Shown: positions 17,992-26,807, counted from the stretch's first letter. The stretch: DNA of 64,000 nt from Bifidobacterium catulorum (GCF_003129925.1 NZ_QFFN01000004.1:1-64000); one strand, 5' to 3'. The notes: a model not told the origin generated them from the sequence alone. Numbers and translations are program-made.

Positions 17992-19044
17992 TCACTGAAC
18001 CTGGGTACGAGCGATCTTGCCGTTGAAGGACTCGGCCTCGTCCTGATCCTTGGCCGGGCCGTTGTTCCAGGAGAACATGGCGCGAAGCTTCGGGCCGACG
18101 GTCTCCAGGTGCGGGTGGGAGAACTCCTCCTGCAGCTTCTTGAACTTCGGGGCGCCGGCGGCCTGATCGTCCATGAACTCCTTGGCGAAGGAGCCGTCTT
18201 GAATGCGCTTGAGCTGGTACTGCATGCGCTTCTTGGTCTCCTCGGTGATGACCGTGGAGGTGTAGTCGCCGTACTGGGCGGTGTCGGAGCAGGACCAACG
18301 GGCCTTGTTCAGACCACCCTCGTTGGCGAGGTCGACGAGCATCTTCAGCTCGTGGAACACCTCGAAGTAGGCGATCTCCGGCTGGTAGCCGGCCTCGGTC
18401 AGCACGTCGAAGCCGAGGTCGCACAGGTGGTTGATGCCGCCCATGAGCACGTCCTGCTCGCCGAAGAGATCGGTCTCGGTCTCCTCCTTGAACGTGGTCT
18501 TGATGGCGCCGGCGCGCAGGGCGCCGAGGGCCTTGGCGTAGGCCAGGGTGATGGCCCAACCGTCACCGCGAGGATCCTGCTCGACGGCCACGACCACCGG
18601 GACGCCACGGCCGGCGGCGTACTCACGACGCACGATGTGGCCCGGGCCCTTCGGCGCCACCATGAACACGGGGTGATCCTCGGACGGCTTGATGTAGCCG
18701 TAGTGGATGTTGAAGCCGTGGGCGAAGGCCAGAGCGGCACCCGGCTTCAGGTTCGGCTCAATGTCCTTCTTGTACACGGCGGCCTGGTACTGGTCAGGCA
18801 GCAGGATCATGACGATGTCGGCCTCGGCGACGGCCTCCGGCACGGACTTGACCTCAAGGCCCTGCTCCTTGGCGAACTCCACGGACTTGGAGGTCGGGCG
18901 AAGGCCGACGACCACGTCGACGCCGGAATCGCGCAGGTTCAGCGCGTGGGCGTGACCCTGGGAACCGTAGCCGAGGATGGCCACCTTCTTGCCTTCGAGC
19001 ACGGACAGATCGGCGTCCTTCTCGTACCAGATAGTTGCTGCCAT
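17992..19044 (-). CDS. ilvC: ketol-acid reductoisomerase (copy 2)
   Basis: Second 350-residue acetohydroxyacid isomeroreductase, near-identical in layout to the downstream copy. It keeps [13 protein letters not shown] for NADPH, the [13 protein letters not shown] metal-binding helix and [10 protein letters not shown]. Differences are concentrated in the loop around residues 85-115 ([19 protein letters not shown] versus [19 protein letters not shown]) and the C-terminus. I use the ATG at 19044, with AAGGAG eight bases upstream; a GTG three codons earlier is possible. Tandem ilvC pairs are, as I recall, common in bifidobacteria. An MHS transporter under a predicted Ile attenuator lies upstream. 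Confidence 0.95.
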   Translation of the reverse strand: MAATIWYEKDADLSVLEGKKVAILGYGSQGHAHALNLRDSGVDVVVGLRPTSKSVEFAKEQGLEVKSVPEAVAEADIVMILLPDQYQAAVYKKDIEPNLKPGAALAFAHGFNIHYGYIKPSEDHPVFMVAPKGPGHIVRREYAAGRGVPVVVAVEQDPRGDGWAITLAYAKALGALRAGAIKTTFKEETETDLFGEQDVLMGGINHLCDLGFDVLTEAGYQPEIAYFEVFHELKMLVDLANEGGLNKARWSCSDTAQYGDYTSTVITEETKKRMQYQLKRIQDGSFAKEFMDDQAAGAPKFKKLQEEFSHPHLETVGPKLRAMFSWNNGPAKDQDEAESFNGKIARTQVQ

Positions 19045-19165
19045 GATTGGCACTCCTTTTATGTTTGGTGATTACCGAGCGTTGGACGTCCGGCAATCGG
19101 TTGAGATTGCTGACGGCCTTCGGCGAGAAGGATTGTGTCCTAGACGTTGAAAGTCATCGATCACT

Positions 19166-19211
19166 GGGAACTATTTCTAGTCCCCCGACGCCCGGCGTAA
19201 AAGCCGGCGTC
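19166..19211 (-). promoter_or_regulatory. paired hairpins in the ilvC2 leader
   Basis: GACGCC…GGCGTC hairpin (19187-19211, one bulge) and GGGAACTA-TTTC-TAGTCCC hairpin (19166-19184) stand 120-165 bases before the ilvC2 start. They could be terminators of the upstream transcript or a leader element. I do not see an Ile/Val-rich leader peptide here. Confidence 0.35.
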
Positions 19212-19375
19212 CAAATATTGAATATTGAGTTTTCGTATCGCGGATGGCGGCGTTGTGGTCCATCATCCGCGCCGTGTTCATTCGACCATTGCCGGATGAA
19301 CGCAAGCTGAATTTCACCGAAGAAATCAGTGAACTCCGCCGATGTGAGAGGCCGAGACCTCTGCGGGGCGACTGC

Positions 19376-19424
19376 TCCCCTCAGACCGCCTTCGGCGGCC
19401 AGCTCCCCTCAGCGAGGGGAGCCA
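19376..19424. repeat. CTCCCCTCAG palindromic intergenic repeat
   Basis: CTCCCCTCAG is followed by ACCGCCTTCGGCGG and CAGCTCCCCTCAGCGAGGGGAGCC, giving two nested hairpins. The same element occurs twice at 32788-32902. I recall this family as scattered through Bifidobacterium intergenic regions; its function is unknown. Confidence 0.75.
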
Positions 19425-19441
19425 AGACATACACCAATGCG

Positions 19442-19625
19442 AGCGCGATCCATCGAGCGCGACGATGAGACTTGGAACTTGACTTCACTTGGTGAAGTCA
19501 ACGTTCGTGCTGAGGCTTCACCAAGGAACAGTCCAGTGGACTGTTCCCGAAGCCGAAGGAAGCGCGATCCATCGAGCGCGACGATGAGACTTAGGACTTG
19601 ACTTCACTTGGTGAAGTCAACGTTC
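19442..19625. repeat. 65-bp direct repeat overlapping the 3' end of the MHS transporter gene
   Basis: A 65-bp segment (19561-19625) that includes the last codons of the transporter is repeated 119 bases downstream at 19442-19506 with about two differences. Each copy contains the hairpin-forming CTTCACTTGGTGAAG. The intervening sequence carries similar CTTCACCAAGG words. It looks like a local duplication of the gene tail into its 3' UTR. Confidence 0.65.
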
Positions 19626-20959
19626 TTAGTCTCATGGCACGACAGCACGGCCACGAGGCAGCACACGGCCATGACGCCGAGGTACAGACCCACGGAATGC
19701 ACGCCGAAGTGGCTGGACAGCCAGGTGGCGATGGTCGGCACGAAGGCGGCGCCGACGATGGCGGCGAGGTTGTAGCCGATGCCGGAACCGGAGTAGCGCA
19801 CGTTGGCGTCGAACAGTTCGGGCAGGAACGCGCCGATCGGGCCGAAGGCGGTGCCCATCAGGGCGAAGCCGACGCACAGGAACACCATGTTGGCGAAGAA
19901 GTTACGCTGGCCTACGATCTGGCCGTTGAGCAGGAACGGGAACAGGGCGGCGAACACGACGAGCAGCACGGAGGAGGTGACGATCACGCGCTTGCGGCCG
20001 AACTTGTCGGCGTTCACGCAGGAGATCACGATGAAGGCGGCGAACACGCAGATGGCGATCATCAGCATGAGCAGGTACTCCTGGTTGGAGAAGCCGAGGC
20101 CGCCGCCGCCCTCGCCCTGGGCCTTGGTGCCCCAGGCGAGCGACCACGTGGCGAGCGTGTAGAACAGCGTGTAGGTGACGGCGACGAGGAACGTGGCCTG
20201 CAGGACCTGACGCCAGCTCTTCCTGAACACTTCGGTGAGCGGGGACTTGACGACCTTCTTCTGCTCCTGGGCCATGCGGAAGATCGGGGTCTCCTCCATG
20301 TGGACTCGCACGACGAGGCCGATGATCACGAGGATGGCGCTCAGCAGGAACGGCACACGCCAGCCCCAGGCGAGCATGGCGGCGGAGTCGTTGAAGGATT
20401 CGAGCACGAAGTAGGTGCCGTTGGAGAGGAAGAAGCCGATCGGGGCGCCGAGCTCCGGGAAGGAGCCGTAGAGGGCGCGCTTGTTCTCGGGCGCGTTCTC
20501 GGTGGCGACCAATGCGGCGCCGGACCATTCACCGCCCAGGCCGATGCCCTGGATGAAGCGCAGCAGGCAGAGGATCGCGACGGCGGCGATGCCCCACGTG
20601 CTGTAGGTGGGCAGGCAGCCGATGAGGAACGTGCCGACGCCCATCGTCATCAGCGAGACGACCAGCGTGGTCTTGCGGCCCATGCGGTCGCCGAAGTGGC
20701 CGAACACCAGGGAGCCAAGCGGGCGGGCGATGAAGGCGATGGCGAAGGTCAGCAGGCTCATCAGCAGGGCGACGGTCGGGTTCGCCTTGTCGGAGAAGAA
20801 GATGTGCGGGAAGTAGTTCGCCGCGGCGGTGCCGTAGGCGTAGAAGTCGTAGAACTCGATGGCCGTGCCGACCATGGAGGCGGCGATGACGGTTTTGACG
20901 GAGTCACGCGCCATCGTTTTGAGTTTGCTATCAGTCGTAGCCTCGACTGCTGCTGTCAT
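19604..20959 (-). CDS. MFS transporter, metabolite:H+ symporter (MHS) family
   Basis: A 451-residue, 12-span major facilitator of the MHS family, whose members carry proline/betaine, shikimate, 2-ketoglutarate or other organic acids with protons. Family marks are GTAIEFYDFYAYG in the first span, the loop 2-3 motif GHFGDRMGRK, GIGLGGEWSGAAL in span 5, and a second cytoplasmic DKFGRKRV. The start at 20959 has AGGAG nine bases upstream. It lies behind a predicted transcription attenuator with an Ile-rich leader peptide and in front of ilvC2. A substrate linked to branched-chain amino-acid metabolism is therefore likely, but not shown by sequence. Confidence 0.85.
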   Translation of the reverse strand: MTAAVEATTDSKLKTMARDSVKTVIAASMVGTAIEFYDFYAYGTAAANYFPHIFFSDKANPTVALLMSLLTFAIAFIARPLGSLVFGHFGDRMGRKTTLVVSLMTMGVGTFLIGCLPTYSTWGIAAVAILCLLRFIQGIGLGGEWSGAALVATENAPENKRALYGSFPELGAPIGFFLSNGTYFVLESFNDSAAMLAWGWRVPFLLSAILVIIGLVVRVHMEETPIFRMAQEQKKVVKSPLTEVFRKSWRQVLQATFLVAVTYTLFYTLATWSLAWGTKAQGEGGGGLGFSNQEYLLMLMIAICVFAAFIVISCVNADKFGRKRVIVTSSVLLVVFAALFPFLLNGQIVGQRNFFANMVFLCVGFALMGTAFGPIGAFLPELFDANVRYSGSGIGYNLAAIVGAAFVPTIATWLSSHFGVHSVGLYLGVMAVCCLVAVLSCHETKNVDFTK

Positions 20960-21119
20960 TTCTCTAATCTCCTGTGTAGTCCGTGAATCTTCTGTTCGGG
21001 GGCCAACGGTTTCTCTCTGCAAGCGGCCGTCCGTCCGATTCCCGGGTTTCTCAGTTTCTTGAGTTATCTTCCGCCGTTCGTTTTGTCATTCCGTATATCG
21101 GATCACGACGTGCGACATG

Positions 21120-21225
21120 AAAAAAGCCCCGCTTTTGGCAGGGCTCAAAACTGGATTTTGTCTGTTTCGGACCCCGCCATGTTGGCGGGATCGAACAGCG
21201 AAAATGCCGAATCAGTCCGCCAACG
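21120..21225 (-). promoter_or_regulatory. predicted transcription attenuator (alternative hairpins) of the MHS transporter
   Basis: Reading the minus strand, segment 1 (GTTGGCGG, within 21216-21225) overlaps the last codons of the leader peptide. It is perfectly complementary to segment 2 (CCGCCAAC, within 21181-21190). Segment 2 also pairs with segment 3 (TGGCGGG, 21174-21180). Segment 3 can pair with the left arm of the final hairpin (GCCCTGCCA). That final hairpin, AGCCCTGC/GCGGGGCT at 21126-21146, is followed by a run of six T: an intrinsic terminator. This is the layout of an amino-acid biosynthetic attenuator. It lies 160 bases before the transporter start. Confidence 0.75.
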
Positions 21226-21299
21226 AGGACGGAATAATAATTCGGCGGGACTCAGCAACAAATGCGTTGTTCAGCTTGGTTGCGGTCATTCCGTTCATC
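21213..21299 (-). CDS. 28-residue leader peptide with three consecutive Ile codons
   Basis: A short ORF beginning ATG at 21299, with GGGAGG nine bases upstream, ending TGA at 21213. It reads MNGMTATKLNNAFVAE then SRRIIIPSSLAD. Three consecutive ATT (Ile) codons sit about nine codons before the stop. The stop codon lies at segment 1 of the alternative hairpins. A ribosome paused at the Ile codons would leave segment 1 free, and one reaching the stop would cover it. That is the expected geometry for control by isoleucine supply. It is too short to have another evident role. Confidence 0.72.
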
Positions 21300-21599
21300 G
21301 TGGCGAACCTCCCTTCGGTATCGAAGTCTTATATCTCATCGGGCCTTTCGACCCGAACCACTTGAGAAGATAGGCGCGGGCCGGGGCATACGCCAATCGA
21401 CGGCCACTATGTGGACATGCCATATTCGTGTTACGTGCGGTTCATGTTGACGGCGGCCGGTCTGGTGTCGCGACTTAGGGAGAGATGACCGCCGAATCGT
21501 TGAAATCCGCAATCATGACGCCCAAATTGTCGAAAACAGGGGTTGTTTGCGACGATTTCAGGGGTACGATTGCGGATTTCGACGATTTCAGGGGCATCG
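21300..21599. other. leader/intergenic region between sucrose phosphorylase and the attenuator
   Basis: No gene is seen. It holds the leader ribosome binding site, a CGGGTCGAAAGGCCCG hairpin near 21340-21356, and two copies of an ATTGCGGATTTCGACGATTTCAGGGG-like repeat near 21480-21600, just after the splP stop. The promoter for the leader transcript should lie here, but I cannot place it confidently. Confidence 0.4.
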
Positions 21600-23114
21600 T
21601 CACGCCACGACGGGCGGGTTGTTGAGCAGGTCGTCGGTGTGGTGTTCGCCGGCGGCGTCGGTCCACGTGAGGCTGGCGATCGGCGTGGCGTTGTCGACGC
21701 CGAGGCCGACGCCCGGCTCGAACCGCAGTTCGGCGGATGTGGCCGCGTCGCGCCAGACGAACGTGATCGCGGCGTCGGATTCGGTCCTGTATGAGAACAC
21801 GCCGTTGAACGCCGGCAGTTCGTTGCGGAATCGGCACAGGGCGTTGAGCGCCTGCACGACCGGGCGTTCGAGCTGTTCGTCGACTTCCGCGGTGGAATAG
21901 TAGTGGCGGTTGATGTCGCGACCGACGTTGGTGCGGTGCAGAAGCTCCATGTCGTTCGCGCCGGCGAGCGCGCCGACGTAGTACACCTGGGGCACGCCGG
22001 GCACGAAGAACTGGACGGCACGGGCGGCGATGTAGTGCTGGTCGTTGCAGCCGAGCGCGGAATAATACGTGGAGTTGACCTGGTAGAGGTCGAGGTTGCT
22101 GGCGGCGGCGCCGGTGGCGGCCTGTGATTCGCCGTTCGTGTTCGCGTGGATGGTGTTGACGAGGTTGTCGACGTCCTCGTCGGGCACAAGGCCCTTGAGG
22201 CTGCGGTCGAGCTGGTCGGAGCCAATGTCGATGACGCCGATGCCGTCGTGGGTGTCAAGCACGGTGCATGCGTTGTTCGGGCGGACGTCGACCCAGTGGG
22301 CCACGGCGTCGGTGCGGCCGGTGAAGATGGCGTGCAGCAGAAGCGGGGGCAGGGCGAAGTCGTAGACGCGGTCGACCTTGGACGCGATCTCGACCTGCTT
22401 CTTGTAATACGAATGCACTTCGATCAGCGTTTCGAGGCCGCGTTTGGCGCCCTCCTCCTTGATGCGTTCGATGAGTCCGAACGTCTTGGGGGTCATGAAG
22501 CAGCTGGAGTGGGGCTCCTTGGCGCCGTATCCGACGGCGTCGAGGCGGATGAAGCTGACGTTGGATTCGGCAAGACGGTCGAGGATGGACGTCAGATAGG
22601 CCCAGCCTTCGTCCGAGTCGGTGTCGATGTCGACCTGCTGCGGCGTGAACGTGGTCCATACGAGCCGGGTCTTGCCACCCCACGTGTAGTGGGTGAACGG
22701 CAGGCCCGGGCGCGGGCGGTAGATGCCGGCGAGCTCCTCTTCGGTGGCGCCGTCGGGGAAGACGCTGCTCATGGTGAGGAACATCTTGTGGTACGGACTG
22801 TTTTCACCGTTCTTCATGACGTCCTGAAACTGCTCGGATTCCCAGCTCATGTGGTTGACGATGGTGTCGACCATCACGTCGTGCGTGCGGGAGAGGTCGG
22901 TGACGTCGTCCCAGCTGCCGAGGCGGGGGTCGACCTTGGTGTGGTCGACGGGGTCGAAGCCGGCGTCGGCGCCGTCGAACGGCGTGAAGAACGGGAGGAT
23001 GTGCACACCTTCGTAGGCTCCCTTGAAGCGCGTGCGGAGGATGTCGGTCATGGATGCGAGCGTGCCGTCGCCGAGACGATCGGCGTAGGTGATCATCTGG
23101 ACTTTGTTTTTCAT
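21600..23114 (-). CDS. splP: sucrose phosphorylase (GH13 subfamily 18)
   Basis: This enzyme cleaves sucrose with phosphate to alpha-glucose 1-phosphate and fructose, saving one ATP before the bifid shunt. It has 504 residues, matching characterised bifidobacterial enzymes. The nucleophile Asp is in FIRLDAVGYG, the acid/base Glu in LIEVHSYY and the transition-state Asp in LDTHDGIG. The N-terminal MKNKVQMITYADRLGDGTL is typical of the family. The ATG at 23114 has AAGGAGG four bases upstream. A LacI-type operator lies in its promoter, and the LacI gene is next upstream, so sucrose-responsive control is expected. Confidence 0.95.
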   Translation of the reverse strand: MKNKVQMITYADRLGDGTLASMTDILRTRFKGAYEGVHILPFFTPFDGADAGFDPVDHTKVDPRLGSWDDVTDLSRTHDVMVDTIVNHMSWESEQFQDVMKNGENSPYHKMFLTMSSVFPDGATEEELAGIYRPRPGLPFTHYTWGGKTRLVWTTFTPQQVDIDTDSDEGWAYLTSILDRLAESNVSFIRLDAVGYGAKEPHSSCFMTPKTFGLIERIKEEGAKRGLETLIEVHSYYKKQVEIASKVDRVYDFALPPLLLHAIFTGRTDAVAHWVDVRPNNACTVLDTHDGIGVIDIGSDQLDRSLKGLVPDEDVDNLVNTIHANTNGESQAATGAAASNLDLYQVNSTYYSALGCNDQHYIAARAVQFFVPGVPQVYYVGALAGANDMELLHRTNVGRDINRHYYSTAEVDEQLERPVVQALNALCRFRNELPAFNGVFSYRTESDAAITFVWRDAATSAELRFEPGVGLGVDNATPIASLTWTDAAGEHHTDDLLNNPPVVA

Positions 23115-23157
23115 GGGGCCTCCTTGCCTGTTCCGTCGTGTTTCACCGACGGTATCC

Positions 23158-23186
23158 ACTATATCGAACCGGTTCGATATCGTCAA
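23158..23186 (-). promoter_or_regulatory. splP promoter with LacI-type operator filling the spacer
   Basis: On the minus strand a -35 TTGACG (23181-23186) and a -10 TATAGT (23158-23163) are 17 bases apart. The perfect 20-bp palindrome ATATCGAACCGGTTCGATAT (23161-23180) occupies the spacer and overlaps the -10. A repressor bound there would exclude RNA polymerase. The central CCGG is the usual LacI/GalR operator centre. Confidence 0.82.
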
Positions 23187-23267
23187 ACGTTGAACACGCC
23201 CACGCGGTCCGTCGCGGTCCGGCACGAGGCCGCACGGCATTGGGCATGGGGGGATGAGGAAACAGCG

Positions 23268-24425
23268 TCAGCGGGTGGTGTCGCCTTGGACCAGCGTGAC
23301 GGGAATCAGATCGCAGGAGGCGGCGACGACCGGCGACGACGCCTCGGGCAAAGAGCCGGCGACGACCGGCGAGGCGGAAGGAACCGAGCCCGCACCGTGC
23401 GCATCGGCGTCGTTCTCCGCGGCGATGGCATCCCGCATGCGTTCGACAAGATGGTCGGCGATGGCATCGAGGTTCTGACGGATCACGGTGAGCCTCATGC
23501 CGGCCAATCCCGCGGCGGCCGTGCCATCGTAGGCGATGATCTGGAGATCCCGAGGAATGTCTCGCCCATCGGCGAGGGCGATGCGCACGCAATGCGCGGC
23601 GGCCAAATCCGGCGCGATGATCGCGTCGGCATCCGGGAACCGGCGCACAGCCTCCTCGGCGGCCTGCTCGAACAACGACAGGTCGCTCACCTGTTCGACA
23701 GTCACGTAGTCGCAGCGGATGCCGGCGTCGGCCAGATCGCGCTCGAAGGTGCGGTGGTACCGGACCGTGGGGAATGTGGTGTCGTCGGGATCCGTCACGG
23801 CAGACATCACCGATGCGAAGCTCTCGCCGTTAGGCCCGCCCGCCTCCGACGAACCGGCGAGGTCGTGGAACTGCGAGCGCGGTCCGCCGACTTCGACGAC
23901 GTGGCGCACGCCGGTGTCGATGAACCGTCGCGCAGCGAGATGCGCGCCGGTCACGTGGTCGGAGCAGACGCTGGGGATGTTCCCGCCGAGGAACCGGTCG
24001 AACGCCACGATGGGCCGGCCGATGGACTCCCAGTAGGCGGGCGGCTGGCTGGTGTGCGAGCCGATGATGATGCCGTCCATGGTGCGGCGTTTGAGCATGT
24101 CGATGTATTCGGTCTCGCCGCGGTCCTGGTCGGCGGTGGAACACAGCATCATGCGCAGGCCGGACCGGTGCAGGCGCCGCTGGAGGGCGGCGACGAGCTG
24201 TGCGAAGAACGGGTGGGCCACGGTCGGCACGGTCACGCCGATGAGGTTCGTGCGCCCCTGGGAGAGGCTGCGCGCCAGATCGTTGGGCACATAGTGGAGT
24301 TCGGCCATGGCCGCCTCGATGCGGGCGCGGGTCTCGTCGGCCACATAGCCGTTGCCGTTCACCGTCAACGAGACGGTGCTGAGCGACACCCCGGCCCGCT
24401 TCGCCACGTCCCGCATTCCAACCAT
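23268..24425 (-). CDS. LacI family transcriptional regulator
   Basis: A 385-residue LacI/GalR repressor. The N-terminal MRDVAKRAGVSLSTVSLTVN is the helix-turn-helix, followed by the hinge helix (PNDLARSLSQGRTNLIG). The periplasmic-binding-protein-like domain then runs to about residue 350. An Ala/Ser-rich tail of about 25 residues ends the protein. The start at 24425 has GAGGAGG six bases upstream. It lies between the GH13 glucosidase and splP, and the palindrome upstream of splP is its most likely operator. The effector is presumably sucrose or a derivative. Confidence 0.88.
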   Translation of the reverse strand: MVGMRDVAKRAGVSLSTVSLTVNGNGYVADETRARIEAAMAELHYVPNDLARSLSQGRTNLIGVTVPTVAHPFFAQLVAALQRRLHRSGLRMMLCSTADQDRGETEYIDMLKRRTMDGIIIGSHTSQPPAYWESIGRPIVAFDRFLGGNIPSVCSDHVTGAHLAARRFIDTGVRHVVEVGGPRSQFHDLAGSSEAGGPNGESFASVMSAVTDPDDTTFPTVRYHRTFERDLADAGIRCDYVTVEQVSDLSLFEQAAEEAVRRFPDADAIIAPDLAAAHCVRIALADGRDIPRDLQIIAYDGTAAAGLAGMRLTVIRQNLDAIADHLVERMRDAIAAENDADAHGAGSVPSASPVVAGSLPEASSPVVAASCDLIPVTLVQGDTTR

Positions 24426-24549
24426 CCGCCGCCTCCTCACATATTGCCGTGCCACCGTGCCGCGCGGGGCGGCCGTTCGATTCGTCACCCATCGTAGCCG
24501 ATGGCGTCGCACGGACGGTGGCCGGCAGGCGTCGTCCCGGCGGCGCGGC

Positions 24550-26427
24550 CTACAGCTCGTAGGCGAAGGCCTCCCAAGGGGAGAGCTTGCCGAACAGCAG
24601 GTCGGCGGCGGTCTCCTCGGCCGGATAGGTGCTGATGAGGATGCGGTCGGCGCTCACGCCGCCAAGCGTGGTGCCGGAAAGCCCCAGCCCCAGCATGTCG
24701 GCGGTTTCGGCGGGAATCTTCGCGCCCGAACCCGACATGTTCACCACCACGACGATCCGCCTCTCGCCGGAACCGTCGATGCCGCCGCCCACACCGTCCT
24801 CATGCAGCGAGCGCACGAACGCGTACACGTGCGGATCGTCGCCGTCGAGCATCCGCCAATCGCCGGCCGCCACCACCGGGTTCTCATGCCGTAGCGCGAT
24901 GAGCCTCTTGTAGAACGACAGCACCGAGTCCGGATCGCGTTTCTCTTTTTTGGCGTTCACCACGTCGTGGTTCGCGTTCACGGCCAGCCATGGGGCGGTT
25001 GGCGCATACGGCGCGGTGAAGCCCGCGTACTTGGTGGCGTCCCACTGCATGGGGGTGCGCGAGTTGTCGCGGCTGATGGCCTTCAACGCCGCCATCATCT
25101 CGTCCGGGGTCATCACGCCGGCTTCGGTGAGCTGATGGTACATATTGATGGATTCGAGGTCGCGGTACTGGTCGAGCGATTCGAAGTAGGCGTTGGTCAT
25201 GCCAAGCTCCTCGCCCTGATACACGTAGGGCGTGCCGCGATGCATGTGCAGCAGCAGCGCGATCGCCTTCGCCGAGCGCACGCGCGCCTCGTCGGTGGAG
25301 TCGTCTCCCCAACGGGAGACCACCCGCGGCTGGTCGTGGTTGTTGAAGAACAGGCTGGTCCACCCGGATTCCCTCACCGCGCCCTGGTGGCCGGCGAGGC
25401 AATGCTTGAGGTGCGCGAGCCTCCACGGTTCCGCCGTCCACTTGGATTGTCCGCCGCCCGGTTCCACGTGGTCGAAGAGGAACAGCATGTCGAGCTCGCG
25501 GTTCGCCGGATCGGTGATGTGCCGGTTGCGTTCCGGCGTGATGCCGGGCGCCTCGCCCACGGTGATCGTGCCTTCGCGCCCGTCGAACACCTCGCGGTGC
25601 ATTTCGGCGAGGAACTCGTCCTGCCGCGGTCCGTCTGCGCAGAACGGGTTGGGGCTGGAGTAGCCGTCCGGCCCGACCTGCCCGTCGGATTCGGTGTTGG
25701 CGCCCACGCCGGGCAGTTCGCCGTTGGCGTCCACGTGCTTGGAGATCAGCGTGATCACGTCCATGCGGAATCCGTCGATTCCGCGGTCGAGCCACCAGTT
25801 CATCATCCTGTACACGGCCGCGCGCACCTCGGGGTTCTCCCAGTTGAGGTCCGGCTGCTTCTTCGAGAACTGGTGCAGATAGTATTCGCCGCGTTTCGGA
25901 TCGTATTCCCATGCCGAGCCGCCGAAGTACGATCCCCACCGGTTCGGCTCCGCGCCCGGCGTCCCCGGCTCGTGTCCGGGCCGGGCCGGCCTCCACCAGT
26001 ACCAGTCGGCGTGCGGGTCGTTCTTGTCGCGCGAGGCCTGGAACCATGCGTGTTCGTCGGACGTGTGGTTCACCACCAGGTCCATCACCACTTTGATGCC
26101 CCTGTCGTGCGCCTCCTCGATCAGTTCGTCCATGTCGTCGAGGGTGCCGAACATGGGGTCGATGTCCTGATAATCGCTGATGTCGTAGCCGTTGTCGTCC
26201 TGCGGCGACTTGAACACCGGAGACAGCCAGATCACGTCCACGCCGAGATCGGCCAGATAGTCGAGCCTCGATGTGATGCCCGGTAGGTCGCCGTATCCGT
26301 CGCCGTTCGTGTCCTGGAAGCTGCGCGGATAGATCTGGTACACCACCGCGTTCGCCCACCACGGGTTCGGCGTCGCCCCGTTGGTGTGGATGGAGTCGGG
26401 AAGCGGCGTGCGCTGCTCTGTCGTCAT
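24550..26427 (-). CDS. GH13 alpha-glucosidase (oligo-1,6-glucosidase type)
   Basis: A 625-residue cytoplasmic alpha-glucosidase expected to hydrolyse isomaltose, sucrose or short alpha-glucosides. The (beta/alpha)8 barrel motifs are clear: VVYQIYPRSFQDTNGDG at the N-terminus, DLVVNHTSDEH (region I), GFRMDVITLI with the nucleophile Asp, ITVGEAPG with the acid/base Glu, and FFNNHDQPR with the third Asp. It is slightly longer than many homologues because of an inserted loop near residues 525-560 (GVGGGIDGSGERR). AAGGAGG precedes the ATG. It is the first gene of the sucrose-utilisation block on this strand. Confidence 0.92.
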   Translation of the reverse strand: MTTEQRTPLPDSIHTNGATPNPWWANAVVYQIYPRSFQDTNGDGYGDLPGITSRLDYLADLGVDVIWLSPVFKSPQDDNGYDISDYQDIDPMFGTLDDMDELIEEAHDRGIKVVMDLVVNHTSDEHAWFQASRDKNDPHADWYWWRPARPGHEPGTPGAEPNRWGSYFGGSAWEYDPKRGEYYLHQFSKKQPDLNWENPEVRAAVYRMMNWWLDRGIDGFRMDVITLISKHVDANGELPGVGANTESDGQVGPDGYSSPNPFCADGPRQDEFLAEMHREVFDGREGTITVGEAPGITPERNRHITDPANRELDMLFLFDHVEPGGGQSKWTAEPWRLAHLKHCLAGHQGAVRESGWTSLFFNNHDQPRVVSRWGDDSTDEARVRSAKAIALLLHMHRGTPYVYQGEELGMTNAYFESLDQYRDLESINMYHQLTEAGVMTPDEMMAALKAISRDNSRTPMQWDATKYAGFTAPYAPTAPWLAVNANHDVVNAKKEKRDPDSVLSFYKRLIALRHENPVVAAGDWRMLDGDDPHVYAFVRSLHEDGVGGGIDGSGERRIVVVVNMSGSGAKIPAETADMLGLGLSGTTLGGVSADRILISTYPAEETAADLLFGKLSPWEAFAYEL

Positions 26428-26506
26428 GATGCATCCTCCTTGATTGCCCTGGAGCCTCGGTCTCCGCCAATTTTACCGTTCAAGCCCCTGTTTGCATTTT
26501 AAAAAT

Positions 26507-26638
26507 CGCGAGTTGCGAGGCTTTACCTGACGCAGGACGGTCATGCAGGAAACCCCCGACCGCGGTTTTTCAACGTTTCTTGGCGTTACGCTTTGCCAAG
26601 AAACCGCCCTCTGCGACGACAAAGCCTCATAACTCGCG
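26507..26638. repeat. large inverted repeat between the GH13 gene and the Gly/Asn-rich protein
   Basis: Outer arms CGCGAGTT-N2-GAGGCTTT (26507-26524) and AAAGCCTC-N2-AACTCGCG (26621-26638) are complementary. Inside is a second hairpin, TTTCTTGGC (26576-26584) with GCCAAGAAA (26595-26603). The GTGAGGCTTT part resembles the hairpin at 45716-45768, so it may be a repeat family. It lies in the divergent promoter region. Confidence 0.6.
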
Positions 26639-26740
26639 TTGTTGTTATGGAACGGCACAATATCGTGACATATTTCCGCTTTCACGAACACAGGGATGGA
26701 ATACCATGGTTCCGATAGTGCGGCGCGCGGCGCTTGACGC

Positions 26741-26785
26741 GCGAATCGATACGAATCGATGCGAATCGATGATACGGATCGATGA
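26741..26785. repeat. CGAATCGAT tandem repeats before the Gly/Asn-rich protein gene
   Basis: CGAATCGAT occurs at 26742, 26752 and 26762 with exact 10-bp spacing, followed by a diverged CGGATCGATG at 26775. One turn of DNA per repeat places all copies on the same helix face. This is consistent with an operator array or a promoter-spacing repeat. It ends about 22 bases before the chosen start codon. Confidence 0.6.
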
Positions 26786-26807
26786 TGGATTGGCGGAGAG
26801 TGAGCAT

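Noticed and set aside
21117-21365. 82-codon plus-strand ORF (MKKAPLLAGLKTGF…)
   Set aside because: It is the complement of the attenuator hairpins and leader peptide, and its ATG lies inside the terminator. The minus-strand reading explains every structural feature.
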